Positions 22,983-32,631 of a stretch of DNA of 36,307 bases are shown here, one piece after another (the first letter of the stretch is position 1; every line of letters starts with the position of its first letter). The DNA is from Clostridium sp. (GTDB lineage Bacteria > Bacillota_A > Clostridia > Lachnospirales > Lachnospiraceae). The translations under genes were made by a program, and so were the position numbers. The notes under the pieces are model-generated. The model was given only the letters and a program-made list of their open reading frames with translations, searched no databases and was not told the origin of the DNA. Location: the NCBI GenBank assembly GCA_023666975.1, contig JAMPAW010000021.1, positions 1 through 36,307 of the forward strand, given 5' to 3'.

Positions 22983-25535
22983 GTGTTGGAAGCATCGGAA
23001 TCACTGATAAATGAATGGAAAAATATGAATCAGATGATTAGGAAGCGTTCCGCTGCCTATACGGCGGACTGGGATTTTAATGAGAATACACCGGATATGG
23101 GAAGTGCACTGGCACTGCTTTTTGCCGGAATGATGAAAGATACGTTGGATAATTATGACCGGCTGCCCGATATGTACCGGCTCAAGCTCTATAATCTTTT
23201 GGACGCAAGGAAGCTGCCTGCCGGAGCAGCGAATGGCTATGTAACCTTTTCAACGGTCAATGATGAGGTTAGAGGAACAAGACTGGAGGCAGGGGAAAAA
23301 GTCAGAGGAACGTCGGAGGACGGAGAGACAGTTGGCTTTGAAATACAGGAGGATATCTTTGTATCTCCGGCAAAGCTGAAGGGAATCTATTATGTGAGCG
23401 GAAAAGAGGATTATATCGGACCGTCCCAGCAATTTCCGGTGAGTATGCAGCAAAAAAAGGGGAAAAACAGACAGGAACATGATTTCTATATCGGTCATCA
23501 TACGCTGTTCCGATTCGATACGGCAGGAGAGCTTGTTCTCGATTTTCACTTTCTGGGGAGCAGAGATGAGGAAGAGGCCGGTGCATTTCTGATGAACGGG
23601 GTTACATGGTACTACTATTCGGAAGACGGTTTCGTGGAGTTTCCGGGATTCCGCTTTGAGGGTGGCCGGGTATATCTGCAAAAGGAAAAGGAAATGCCCG
23701 CTTTTGCGCAGACAAAGGTTCAGGGAAAAGAGAGCTTTTGGCTTCGGCTTGTGTCGCAGAAACTGCCGCCGGAGAGCAGAATCAGCTTTCGCAGTCTTTC
23801 TCTCGGGAGCAGTGCAGGTCATCTGCTGCCGCAGACGGTATACGACGGAAATCTGGAGCTGGATACAGAAGATTTTCTCCCCTTTGGCGAGCACCCGTTT
23901 CCCTATGCGCAGGTCTTTATCTCCTCAAACGAGGTTTTTTGTAAAAAAGGGGCAAAAATCGGTCTGGACTTTGAACTCGAATTTCTGGAATATCCGGGTG
24001 AACTGCAGTCGCCACGAATGCCCGTGAGGTGGAGAAACATTATGCATACATCGGAATTTAAAGAGCCGGTTGCCGTAGATATGGCCGTGGATTCCGTGGT
24101 GTGGGAATATTATAATGGCTCCGGCTGGACGAGAATACCGGATACAAGGCGCTATGAGGCAATTTTCAGGGAGAAAAGCGAGAGAAGAAGGGTTTCCGTC
24201 GATTTTGTCTGTCCGGAAGATATCTGCCCTTTTTTACTGTCGGCGGGAGAGGAATACGGAATAAGGGTCCGCATTACCGGAATATCGAATTTGTATGCTA
24301 TGGACGGGATATACATTGCTCCCCGGATAAAGAATCTGACTATGCACTATCGGTACGGGGATTCGTTTAAGGAACCGGATTACGCATTTTCGTTCAATCA
24401 TATGAAGACAGAGCAAATAGCATGCAGCCGGGAGTTTACGCCGTTTTATAATTTATTTCCGGACCAGGATATGCTGTATCTGTCATTTTCCGGAGCGTTA
24501 CAGGAGGAAGGAATCCGTCTGTGGTTTGCTGTGGAGAAAAAAGGAAGTGAGGCTTGCGGGCGTTATCGGTATGAGTATTATGGCAGCAGAGGGTGGAGTC
24601 TGTTAAAGATAGAAGACGGTACAAAAAATTTCTCCCGAAGCGGAATGGTGTCCACTTACCGGGAACATGCTTTTGCGGAGCAGGAGTTTTTTGGCTGCCG
24701 GGGATACTGGATACGGATTATCCGCGAGCCTGATGACGATACGGCTGCCGGAAACGGAGGACCGGTAATCTCGGCTATCCGCCTTAACTCTGTTCCGGTT
24801 CGGGCAGTGGAGGGGAGCGGAAAACGGGGGAATCTGCCTCCGGGGGCGATTCAGACCATGGACAGAAATATTGGCTTTATCAATGCCGTAACCAATGATG
24901 AAGCCATGGCAGGAGGCTGTGACGAAGAAACAACGCTGCAGGCCGTGAGGAGAATGTCCGCTTTTTTGCGGCATGGCGGCCGTGCGGTTACGCAAAGGGA
25001 TTATGAGGATTTGGTTTACAGCAAAGTCCGTGACGTGCTTCAGGTGAAGTGCTATCCGGGGCGGAATGCAAACGGAGACAGGGCACCGGGGCACGTCACG
25101 CTGGCGGTGCTTTTGGATACGAAGATACAGCAGAGGGAATATTTTGCACATGTACGGGAAAATATTTACCGCTGTCTGCTGCCGCATATTGACAGGCGCA
25201 TTTATGACGAGGGACGGCTGCATATCGTAGAACCGGAATGGGTGGCGTTAAATCTGCACATGTCGATTATTGCGCTGCCTGCGCTTAAGGCCTATCAGCT
25301 TCGAGATAAGATTGTCCATAAAATCAGCGGCTTCATCGACCCTGTGACCGGCAATTTTGACGGAAACGGCTGGGAAATCGGCAATCTGCCGACTATTGTG
25401 CAGATTCAGAACATATGCAGCCAAATGGAGGAAGTTTTGTATGTGAAGAATATCAGTTTGCGGGACGAGCGTCCGGCGGGCTGTTATACATTGGGGATTA
25501 GTGGTCAGCATGAGATAGAAATATCGTTTGAATAG
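22983..25535 (+). CDS. Baseplate wedge protein J-like, large (Afp11-like)
   Basis: An 850-residue protein from GTG 22983, 5 bases after AGGAGG; TTG 22986 is the alternative. The N-terminal region (TADWDFNENTPDMGSALALLFAGMMKDTLDNYDRLP) is typical of eCIS gpJ-like wedge proteins. The C-terminal baseplate-J part has RRMSAFLRHGGRAVTQRDYEDLV followed by DVLQVKCYPGRN and a closing domain with NFDGNGWEIGNLP. Wedges of this protein and its partner at 25568 encircle the hub and trigger sheath contraction (known for T4 gp6, Afp11/12 and Pvc11/12). The large middle region, 100-620, has no family I can name. Confidence 0.92.
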   Translation: MLEASESLINEWKNMNQMIRKRSAAYTADWDFNENTPDMGSALALLFAGMMKDTLDNYDRLPDMYRLKLYNLLDARKLPAGAANGYVTFSTVNDEVRGTRLEAGEKVRGTSEDGETVGFEIQEDIFVSPAKLKGIYYVSGKEDYIGPSQQFPVSMQQKKGKNRQEHDFYIGHHTLFRFDTAGELVLDFHFLGSRDEEEAGAFLMNGVTWYYYSEDGFVEFPGFRFEGGRVYLQKEKEMPAFAQTKVQGKESFWLRLVSQKLPPESRISFRSLSLGSSAGHLLPQTVYDGNLELDTEDFLPFGEHPFPYAQVFISSNEVFCKKGAKIGLDFELEFLEYPGELQSPRMPVRWRNIMHTSEFKEPVAVDMAVDSVVWEYYNGSGWTRIPDTRRYEAIFREKSERRRVSVDFVCPEDICPFLLSAGEEYGIRVRITGISNLYAMDGIYIAPRIKNLTMHYRYGDSFKEPDYAFSFNHMKTEQIACSREFTPFYNLFPDQDMLYLSFSGALQEEGIRLWFAVEKKGSEACGRYRYEYYGSRGWSLLKIEDGTKNFSRSGMVSTYREHAFAEQEFFGCRGYWIRIIREPDDDTAAGNGGPVISAIRLNSVPVRAVEGSGKRGNLPPGAIQTMDRNIGFINAVTNDEAMAGGCDEETTLQAVRRMSAFLRHGGRAVTQRDYEDLVYSKVRDVLQVKCYPGRNANGDRAPGHVTLAVLLDTKIQQREYFAHVRENIYRCLLPHIDRRIYDEGRLHIVEPEWVALNLHMSIIALPALKAYQLRDKIVHKISGFIDPVTGNFDGNGWEIGNLPTIVQIQNICSQMEEVLYVKNISLRDERPAGCYTLGISGQHEIEISFE

Positions 25536-25567
25536 ATAGCAGGAATCAGAAGAAGGAGACAGAGGTT

Positions 25568-27583
25568 ATGTTGGAAGTGGAGGAGCTGGATAATCCGTCG
25601 TTTCAGGAATTGGTGGAGAAAGCAAAAGAGGACATACAGCGGATATATCCGTCATGGACAAACTACAATCCGGCAGACAGCGGAATGGCATTGTTAGAGC
25701 TTTTTGCGTATATGACGGAATTGCAGCAGTTTCATTTACAGCAGATGGGGGAAGGGCATTATATGATGCTGCTGCAGCTGTTGGGTATTTCTCCCCAAGG
25801 CTTGAAGCCTGCCAGAGTGTATGCGAAAGCGGAAGGGGTGGCGGAGGCCTTTTTGCTGTCCGAGGGGACAAAGGCATATGCGGATACACTGATTTTGGAA
25901 GCGGAACACACGACATATCTTGAAAAGGACGATATGATCATTGCGGAAAATGCCCGTCCGTTTTATCCTTTTGGAGAAAACCCGGTTTCCAGAGCACATT
26001 ATGATATCCGGCTGAAATCCGATTTGCAAAAGCACCATATCCATACGTTGTATTTTCAGCTGGAGGACCGATATGCAGTGCCAAGAAATTTCATTGATAA
26101 AGACCAGTTTATTCCGCTTATTGAGCTAGCTGTCCTGGCTTATAACGGCAGGGAATATGTGCAGTGCGAAATGGTAGAGGACACGACCTTTGGGCTTTTG
26201 CAGACGGGCATAATCCGTTTTCGGCTGACGGAAGGAATGGGACCGCAAAATGGCGAATACCGGTTGAGGCTGACCGCATATGGGGAATACGATACGGCAC
26301 CGCTTTTGCAGGAAATGTGCTTTAATATGATTTCTCTTGTACAGCAGGATACGGCAATAGAATACCGTAAATTTTGTCTGCCAGGAGCGGAGAAAGCATT
26401 TTATCAGATAGAGGCTGATACATGGTTGTCGGTACAGGAAAAGACAGATGTCTATATCCGCAGGGCGTCCGGGTTTCAGAAAACGACAGAGTTTTCGTCC
26501 TATGTCTATGACCGGAAACGGCATTTTGTTTTTGACAGCACATTGTTCCGGGAGGCAGATTGTGATGTGGAAATCTGTCTGGTATCCTGTCCGGCCGGGC
26601 TGGACAGGGAGCAGTATGCCTATTATGGAAATGGTATGCCGGAGCAGTTTTTTTATCTTCCGGACAGGAATATACTGGGAGAGAAGTTCGCTGTGTGGAT
26701 TGAAAGCCGCGACGGCTCGGCCTGTTATGTGCAGTGGAAACGGGTGCTTGATTTTGCCGCAGCGGATAAGGAGGACCGTGTCTATGTCATCGACGAGAAA
26801 AACGGAATTTTGCGGTTTGGAAACGGCAGGCAGGGGGTCATGCCGAAAGGAAGGATAGAGATTATATCCTATGCGGTATGCGCAGGCAAGCGCGGCAATA
26901 TCCAAAAAGATCAGATAGACGGATTTGCCAGCGAACGCTGTGCCACCGGATTGCATAATCCGTTTCCAGCCCTTGGCGGCAGGGAACCGGAATCCGTCTA
27001 TGACTGTATACAGCGGTATAAGGAGCATACCGGCGTGAAAAAGCGGGCAGTTACCCAGAAAGATTATGAGGAGCTTATCCGGAATACGCCGGGACTTCGG
27101 ATTAAAAAGGTAAAGGTTTTTCCTTCTCCTTTGCGGGAGAATGTATTAGAGGCGGTGGTTCTCCCTTTTACGAACGGGAATCGGATCCTGAAAGGAGACG
27201 CCTATCATCGAAATATTACGCATATGCTGGAAAAAGGAAAAATGCTGGGCGCAGGTATCATGGTCAGAAGACCCGAATATATTGGTATATTTATTCAACT
27301 GGAAATACTGGTAAAAAGCAGGTATATGCAGGCACAAGAACGTATAGAGGAACACATCAGAGGCTATTTTGAGGAGCAGATGGATTTTGGCAGGACAATC
27401 GTCTACAGCAGGGTGTTCGGATATATTGATGCCCTGCCCGAAACGGTGGGAATCCATTCTCTTGAGATGAATGCCAGAGGAAAAGGCGTGCTGCGGGACG
27501 ATAACCGGGATATTCACCTGCCGTTTTATGGAATGGCCAATCTGGAGGAAATAAAAATACGTTGTATACTCACGGATCGGTGA
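25568..27583 (+). CDS. Baseplate wedge protein J-like, second (Afp12-like)
   Basis: A 671-residue protein from ATG 25568, with AAGGAG and AGAGG upstream. It opens VEELDNPSFQELVEKAKEDIQRIYPSWTNYNPADSGMALLELFAYMTELQQFHLQQ, the classic start of baseplate J-like proteins. The conserved J motif follows near residue 480 (HTGVKKRAVTQKDYEELIRNTPG), with a YVIDEKNGILRFGNGRQGVMP segment before it. It forms a heterodimeric wedge with the preceding gene product. Two paralogous J proteins in tandem are the standard eCIS arrangement. Confidence 0.93.
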   Translation: MLEVEELDNPSFQELVEKAKEDIQRIYPSWTNYNPADSGMALLELFAYMTELQQFHLQQMGEGHYMMLLQLLGISPQGLKPARVYAKAEGVAEAFLLSEGTKAYADTLILEAEHTTYLEKDDMIIAENARPFYPFGENPVSRAHYDIRLKSDLQKHHIHTLYFQLEDRYAVPRNFIDKDQFIPLIELAVLAYNGREYVQCEMVEDTTFGLLQTGIIRFRLTEGMGPQNGEYRLRLTAYGEYDTAPLLQEMCFNMISLVQQDTAIEYRKFCLPGAEKAFYQIEADTWLSVQEKTDVYIRRASGFQKTTEFSSYVYDRKRHFVFDSTLFREADCDVEICLVSCPAGLDREQYAYYGNGMPEQFFYLPDRNILGEKFAVWIESRDGSACYVQWKRVLDFAAADKEDRVYVIDEKNGILRFGNGRQGVMPKGRIEIISYAVCAGKRGNIQKDQIDGFASERCATGLHNPFPALGGREPESVYDCIQRYKEHTGVKKRAVTQKDYEELIRNTPGLRIKKVKVFPSPLRENVLEAVVLPFTNGNRILKGDAYHRNITHMLEKGKMLGAGIMVRRPEYIGIFIQLEILVKSRYMQAQERIEEHIRGYFEEQMDFGRTIVYSRVFGYIDALPETVGIHSLEMNARGKGVLRDDNRDIHLPFYGMANLEEIKIRCILTDR

Positions 27584-27599
27584 TGAGAGGGAAATGTTT

Positions 27600-28658
27600 A
27601 TGGTTGACATAAAATATTTTTTGCTGAATAAAGAGGAAGATTATATCCGGCAGGACAGGTATATCTGTTCTGCGCTGCTGGACAGTGGGGAAAAGCGAAA
27701 CTGCTGGTCCAGAATTTGTGTGCGGCAGCAGTGTGCGGGCAGCGATATAGTAAGGTTAAGGGTATTTGTATCGGAGGAGGCACGGATTTCTTATGGAGGC
27801 AGACAGTGGGAGATAGAGGCATTGATTATGGACGGGAATATGCTGACGGAGAAAAAGCTGGCAGTGTATGCGAAATATCAGGCCATAGAGATAAGCGACA
27901 GGTGGGACTGTCTTTTGGACGGGGTAAGCGGAAGGTATATGTGGCTGGTGGCAGAGATTTGCTCCGGTAATGTGCCGCAGCCGTTTTTGCCGGAAATACA
28001 GATTTTTTTTCAGGCGGATTCGTGGCTTTCCCTTTTGCCGCAGGTCTATACAAAATATTCACGGGAAAACCATTTTCTGTTCCGCTATCTGAGCATTTTT
28101 CAATGGATTTACTATGATATGAGCCAAAGGATTGACGAGACGCCAAGAATGCTCTATCCATCTCTGGCAGATATGGAGATGTTAGAGTGGCTGGCGGTCT
28201 GGTTCGATATAGATGACAGGCTGATATGGAACAGGGAGCAGATGATTTATCTGATTGGCAATGCAAGCCGGCTGTCTGCCATTCGGGGCACAAGGGAATA
28301 TATGGAGGAACTGGTCGGTCTGTTTACCGGATATACCCCTTTTATCGTGGAGTATTATCAGACCTATCGCTATCAGGCGGACGTAAGACGGACGAATCTG
28401 TTGGAAACGCTATATGGTGGAAATGCGTATGCGGTTACTGTCCTGCTGCCGCAGGAAGCTATAGGGGGCCGTCAGGAGGCGGCGGTGCTGCGAAGGATTA
28501 TCCGCTCTGCGGCACCCGCTGACGTGGATTGCCGGCTGGTGATTTTGGAACCTTATATTTATCTTGATGATTACAGCTATATGGGAATTAACAGCCGGCT
28601 GAGCGAGGATAAGAGCATGACACTAAACGAAAATACGCTGACCGGGAACAGACTTTAA
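27600..28658 (+). CDS. gpI-like phage tail protein domain protein
   Basis: A 352-residue protein. ATG 27600 is 8 bases from AGAGGG and is preferred over ATG 27594, which is too close. The C-terminal 170 residues match the tail-protein domain seen in phage and eCIS clusters after J proteins: SLLPQVYTKYSRENHFLFRYLSIFQW, then LYPSLADMEMLEWLAVWFDIDD and RLSAIRGTREYMEELVGLFTGYTPFIVEYY. In phages gpI links wedges to the fibre network. The N-terminal 130 residues are beta-rich and not recognised. It is the last standard baseplate gene before the more variable part of the cluster. Confidence 0.88.
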   Translation: MVDIKYFLLNKEEDYIRQDRYICSALLDSGEKRNCWSRICVRQQCAGSDIVRLRVFVSEEARISYGGRQWEIEALIMDGNMLTEKKLAVYAKYQAIEISDRWDCLLDGVSGRYMWLVAEICSGNVPQPFLPEIQIFFQADSWLSLLPQVYTKYSRENHFLFRYLSIFQWIYYDMSQRIDETPRMLYPSLADMEMLEWLAVWFDIDDRLIWNREQMIYLIGNASRLSAIRGTREYMEELVGLFTGYTPFIVEYYQTYRYQADVRRTNLLETLYGGNAYAVTVLLPQEAIGGRQEAAVLRRIIRSAAPADVDCRLVILEPYIYLDDYSYMGINSRLSEDKSMTLNENTLTGNRL

Positions 28659-28672
28659 AGGAGGGCTTGCGG

Positions 28673-30418
28673 TTGAAAAATTTAAAATATTTTCCTTTTG
28701 AGAGAAACCGGTATTTTTACGGCAAGCTCTTAAGTGTTGATGATTTCCGTGACGAGCAGCGCTATATGAATGATAAGCGGAGAATGTTAAACCGATTCCT
28801 GTACGGTACCGGCGTTGTGTGCGGAATGCAGGTGGTAGAGATAGATGATGTGACGATTTCTTTGGAAATGGGAATTGCATTGGATTTTTCCGGAAGGGAG
28901 ATTGTTGTGGACCGTCCGGTAACGAAAAAACTCTCCTCTGTCGAAGGGTTTTCGCAATATGCGGCCATGGAGGAAGAGCGTGGGGAACTGTATCTGTGTA
29001 TCGCCTATGATGAAAAGGAAGCGGACCCGGTATACAACGTGACAAGGGCAAACAGTGAGCAGGGGGAGGAATTTAACAAGTATGTGGAGGGTTACCGGCT
29101 GTATGTAACGACGGAGGAACCGGAAAAGCAGGGCGGCCGTATTGCCGACTTGTACGAGGGGACGCAGACCGTATTTCAGGGAGAGGGAATCCGTATACTT
29201 CAGACTGTGCCACGCTATGTAAAAAGCGGTACATCTGCGGCATTTACGGTAACTGTGGAAAAAACATGGCAGACGAAGCCGGTTTCCTTTTCCTATCAGC
29301 TCCGGCTTTCCGGTATGGAACAGTCGGGAGCGGAAACGGCATTCGTTTCGTTTGACGAGAATCAAAATGTCCCTGCCGACCGATATGTGATCACGGGGCA
29401 GGTACAGGCGAAATCCGTGAACAGGGCAGAGGGATTTATGGAGCTGGTTTCGGACAGTTTTCAGCTTACTGTCGGGCAGGACATCAAAAAAGATTTGGTC
29501 AGGGGAAAGTTCCGCATAAGCATTATCGACACGGACGTGGAGCGTGCGGTTATCGGACAGTATTACCGTTCGGCGATGGAGGATATTATCCGGGACAGCT
29601 ATGAGCAGCCGATTTATCTGGCAAGACTCAACGTAATACGGGCGGGGGATACCTATGTCATTGAGAGAGTGGAAAATCTCCCGTATGCGCAGTATGTGTG
29701 GAACAATGTTTTGTCGCAGACGGTGGAGTATATGAGAGCGGTGCGGGATAAGGAACCTGTCCGCTATGCGGGCAGCCGGCCTGTGGAGAGAGAGAATCCG
29801 AGGGAAGCGGGAAATGGGGAGCAGCAGGTGCAGACAGGAAGTGTGGTAATCCATCTGGGGGCGGGAGCCGCTCCGGGACAGCGGTTTTGCTCAGAGGAAA
29901 TCATACACGGCCTTGGACTTGGTGAGGTGTTTATTTCGCTGGCGCTTTCTGACAGGGTATCGGATAAGGAATACGGTATCTTCGGAAATCCAGATGTATT
30001 TGAAGATGTGAGCAGCCCGAAGCTGGAGCTGGCAGCCCGGACAGATGCGGGAAGGGGAAGCTTTGTGATCGGAGTAAAATGTTTAAGCCAGCTAAACAGG
30101 GACAGTGTCAAGGTGTCCTGGCTGGCGGTGAGAGACAATACGGTACAGGAAAAGGAGAGAGGGGAAAGGCAGCTGGCTATCCGGCCGGATATTGTCAATC
30201 TGCAAATCAGAGAAAGTCATTATTTTGAAGCGCTATCCTGTGGTGAAATACGCAGACATATCGAGTGGAGGGTAAAGGAGGCAGACGGCGGAACAATTGA
30301 TGATAACGGATATTACACTGCTCCAAGCCGTTCGGGTGTCTATGAGATTATTGCGCAGGATAAGGAAGATGTGTCACTGACTGCCATGGCTTTTGTCATT
30401 GTCAGAGATGTGATTTGA
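28673..30418 (+). CDS. Conserved CIS-associated protein with Ig-like C-terminus, possible fibre or baseplate decoration
   Basis: A 581-residue protein from TTG 28673, 7 bases after AAAGGAGGG; TTG 28667 is too close to the ribosome site. It starts KNLKYFPFERNRYFYGKLLSVDDF and continues RDEQRYMNDKRRMLNRFLYGTGVVCGMQVV, an opening I know only from proteins in eCIS-like clusters. The middle holds two or three beta-sandwich-like regions. The last 80 residues look like a bacterial Ig repeat: IEWRVKEADGGTIDDNGYYTAPSRSGVYEIIAQD. No collagen or tail-fibre repeats occur. A surface or fibre-base role fits the place after the gpI-like gene, but function is unknown. No signal peptide is visible. Confidence 0.85.
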   Translation: MKNLKYFPFERNRYFYGKLLSVDDFRDEQRYMNDKRRMLNRFLYGTGVVCGMQVVEIDDVTISLEMGIALDFSGREIVVDRPVTKKLSSVEGFSQYAAMEEERGELYLCIAYDEKEADPVYNVTRANSEQGEEFNKYVEGYRLYVTTEEPEKQGGRIADLYEGTQTVFQGEGIRILQTVPRYVKSGTSAAFTVTVEKTWQTKPVSFSYQLRLSGMEQSGAETAFVSFDENQNVPADRYVITGQVQAKSVNRAEGFMELVSDSFQLTVGQDIKKDLVRGKFRISIIDTDVERAVIGQYYRSAMEDIIRDSYEQPIYLARLNVIRAGDTYVIERVENLPYAQYVWNNVLSQTVEYMRAVRDKEPVRYAGSRPVERENPREAGNGEQQVQTGSVVIHLGAGAAPGQRFCSEEIIHGLGLGEVFISLALSDRVSDKEYGIFGNPDVFEDVSSPKLELAARTDAGRGSFVIGVKCLSQLNRDSVKVSWLAVRDNTVQEKERGERQLAIRPDIVNLQIRESHYFEALSCGEIRRHIEWRVKEADGGTIDDNGYYTAPSRSGVYEIIAQDKEDVSLTAMAFVIVRDVI

Positions 30419-30435
30419 GGATTTGAGGTGATCGA

Positions 30436-31290
30436 TTGGTTATTCAGGCATTTGAGGAAACATTTGACGTCATATACATAAAAAGGGAAACGGAACAGCA
30501 TAGGGTAATGCAGTGCCGCAGTGTCAGAAACGGGGAAATTTATACTGTGCTTCATTTTAAAATCCCGCAGCTGGTAAGAGAACTTCTTCCACGGTTTTAT
30601 CTGCTGGAAAAGGATACGGTGTACGAGGATTATAGAGGGTGTTTTTCAAAAGAAGAGCAGCTATACGTATTTTTTTACCAGAGAGAGGGAGTGCCGCTGT
30701 TAAGGCTTACAGAGGGACAATCGCTGTCGTTAGACCAGAGGAACCAGATGATAAAAAGAGTGCTGGAGAAATTTTTACTGTGGAGGCTGCCAGAGTTTTT
30801 GATTTGCCAGCTGCTCGATATAGGACGAATCATGTGGCGTGACGGCGAGGTGGAGTTTGATTATGACTGGAATCCCTCTTTTGGCAGTGACAGCGGAATG
30901 ACGCAGGTAAATCAGAGAATGGAAAAACTGCTAAGAGATATATTTGCTGTGGAAGTGGAGAGAGGCAGTATACCGGGGCTTGCAGGAATGTTAACCCGTC
31001 TGGCGCAAAATGTGCCAGAGGACTTTTTTGCCGTGTATGAGGCATATAACCGTCTGTATGACGTGCTGGAGCAGGAAACCGGAGAGTATGTGACAGGCAT
31101 CACGAAATGGAAAAACAGATTTGCAGCCGTTATATATAAGGGGGCAGAGGTGTTTCCGGTTGTTCTGTTTCTTGCCGCTTATGCAGCGGCACTTGTGCTG
31201 CTGGTAAGGGAGATTCGCAGCCGGGAGGAAAAGCAGGAAAACGTGCAGGGCGTTGTCTATGAGTCGATAGGAAATTTGCAGATAAAGTAG
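30436..31290 (+). CDS. Single-pass membrane protein with a degenerate kinase-like cytoplasmic domain
   Basis: A 284-residue protein from TTG 30436, with GAGGTGATC upstream. Residues 1-225 are soluble. A hydrophobic helix lies near 240-262 (GAEVFPVVLFLAAYAAALVLLV), followed by a short charged tail, so it would be anchored by its C-terminus. The soluble part reads like a collapsed protein kinase: a beta hairpin with VLHFKIPQ, a hinge-like LYVFFYQREGVPLLRL, a helix LDQRNQMIKRVLEKFLLW and a loop RIMWRDGEVEFDYDW. An HRD-type catalytic loop is missing. EssB/YukC of type VII secretion has the same pseudokinase-plus-helix plan. The resemblance is by eye only and tentative. It could link the particle to the membrane. 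Confidence 0.7.
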   Translation: MVIQAFEETFDVIYIKRETEQHRVMQCRSVRNGEIYTVLHFKIPQLVRELLPRFYLLEKDTVYEDYRGCFSKEEQLYVFFYQREGVPLLRLTEGQSLSLDQRNQMIKRVLEKFLLWRLPEFLICQLLDIGRIMWRDGEVEFDYDWNPSFGSDSGMTQVNQRMEKLLRDIFAVEVERGSIPGLAGMLTRLAQNVPEDFFAVYEAYNRLYDVLEQETGEYVTGITKWKNRFAAVIYKGAEVFPVVLFLAAYAAALVLLVREIRSREEKQENVQGVVYESIGNLQIK

Positions 31291-31308
31291 GGAAGGCGGA
31301 GGAAAGAG

Positions 31309-32610
31309 ATGTCAGAAAGGTCCTATTTCCAAATCGGAGGATATTATGTAAAAAAAATATTTGCCGCCATTATGCTTGTTCTTATCACGTTTGTACCGCT
31401 TATCCTTGTCGGTTTTGTGTTTCCGTATGTCCGGCAGAATCTATTCCCTATGTGGTTTACCAAAACCATGTATGTCAATGCGGCAGAGCGGCTTGACTAT
31501 AGCGGCAGGGTAAAGCTGACGGCTGCGCAGGAAAAGGAAACGGTTCTGTTTATCGGGACATTGAAGGAGGGAAGGATTGAAGGGGAGGGTGTCCTTTATG
31601 ACTATGACGGCAACTTGTTATATCGGGGGAGCTTTGAGGAGGAAATGTACTCCGGAGCAGGTACCGAATATTACCCTGACGGAAACATCAAATATCAGGG
31701 AAATTATGTGCTTAACCGGTATGAGGGGGAAGGTGTCCTGCATTATCCTGACGGAACGAAAAAGTATGAGGGTGCTTTTGTGGCAGGTCTTTATGAGGGA
31801 AAAGGCTGCTTCTACAATCAAAATGGGAAGCCGGAGTACGAGGGGGAGTTTGCCGGAGGGCGCTATGAGGGGACAGGACAGAGTTTTTATCAAAACGGGC
31901 AAAAAAGATATGTCGGGGAGTTCGCCGGAGGACGTTACAGCGGCACGGGAATCCTTTATGCTGAAAACGGGGAGGTGGTATATCGGGGAGAATTTCTGGA
32001 CGGATTATACGAGGGTCAGGGAAAGCTGTACGAGAACGGAGAGGTCGTTTCAGAGGGAGAGTTTGCAAAGGGAAAATTTACCGGGGGAAACACGATTTTA
32101 TATGATAAAAACGGTGCGGTAGTATATATCGGTGATGTCGTAAATGGTGAAAAGAACGGGGAGGGAAAGCTGTATGACGACGACGGAAGGCTGACCTATG
32201 AGGGGAGCTTTGTAAAAGACAAAAAGGAGGGGACGGGGACCGTGTATGATGAGGACGGAAAAGTAATTTACATCGGCGGGTTTGTTCAGGATCAATACCA
32301 GGGTGAGGGAAAAAAGTTTGCAGCCTCCACGGGCAATATTATTTATGAGGGCAGTTTTTTTAACGGTTTGTATTATGGAACAGGCAAGCTGTACGATGAA
32401 AACACAAATGTGAAAATCTACGAGGGAGAATTTCGCTATGGCCTGTATGACGGGTATGGCATTTTATATACGGCAGACGGTTCCATGCAGTACGACGGAA
32501 ATTTTTTGTTGGGGAAATTTCACGGATACGGTATTCTCTACAATCCGGTTACCGGAGAAATCATTTCCGAAGGTGAGTTTAGAGACGGTATTTTGGTGAC
32601 ACCGGTGTAA
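31309..32610 (+). CDS. Membrane-anchored MORN-repeat protein
   Basis: A 433-residue protein from ATG 31309, with GGAGGAAAG upstream. One membrane helix lies near residues 14-38 (VKKIFAAIMLVLITFVPLILVGFVF). From residue 79 to the end there are about 14 and a half repeats of about 23 residues on the pattern Y-x-G-x-F-x2-G-x-Y-x-G-x-G-x-L-Y-x3-G-x. These are MORN repeats, which form long beta sheets and bind lipids or proteins; in eukaryotes they serve as membrane scaffolds. The repeats are probably outside the cell if the N-terminus is inside, but topology is not certain. With the neighbouring single-pass protein it makes an unusual membrane pair inside a contractile injection cluster. Confidence 0.9.
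   Translation: MSERSYFQIGGYYVKKIFAAIMLVLITFVPLILVGFVFPYVRQNLFPMWFTKTMYVNAAERLDYSGRVKLTAAQEKETVLFIGTLKEGRIEGEGVLYDYDGNLLYRGSFEEEMYSGAGTEYYPDGNIKYQGNYVLNRYEGEGVLHYPDGTKKYEGAFVAGLYEGKGCFYNQNGKPEYEGEFAGGRYEGTGQSFYQNGQKRYVGEFAGGRYSGTGILYAENGEVVYRGEFLDGLYEGQGKLYENGEVVSEGEFAKGKFTGGNTILYDKNGAVVYIGDVVNGEKNGEGKLYDDDGRLTYEGSFVKDKKEGTGTVYDEDGKVIYIGGFVQDQYQGEGKKFAASTGNIIYEGSFFNGLYYGTGKLYDENTNVKIYEGEFRYGLYDGYGILYTADGSMQYDGNFLLGKFHGYGILYNPVTGEIISEGEFRDGILVTPV
31543..32607 (+). repeat. Tandem MORN repeats (about 14-15 units of roughly 69 bases)
   Basis: Imperfect coding repeats inside the MORN protein, encoding units such as YEGEFAGGRYEGTGQSFY and YVGEFAGGRYSGTGILY. The two units around 31840-31960 are the most alike. 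The nucleotide sequence has diverged between most units, so recent unit gain or loss is not obvious. Confidence 0.85.
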
Positions 32611-32631
32611 AAGGGCATAGGAGGATAAGCA

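Noticed and set aside
5103..28945. Other perfect 0A-box cores: 5103-5109, 16020-16026, 22658-22664, 28939-28945
   Set aside because: All lie inside coding genes. Around four such 7-base matches on two strands are expected by chance in a window of this size.
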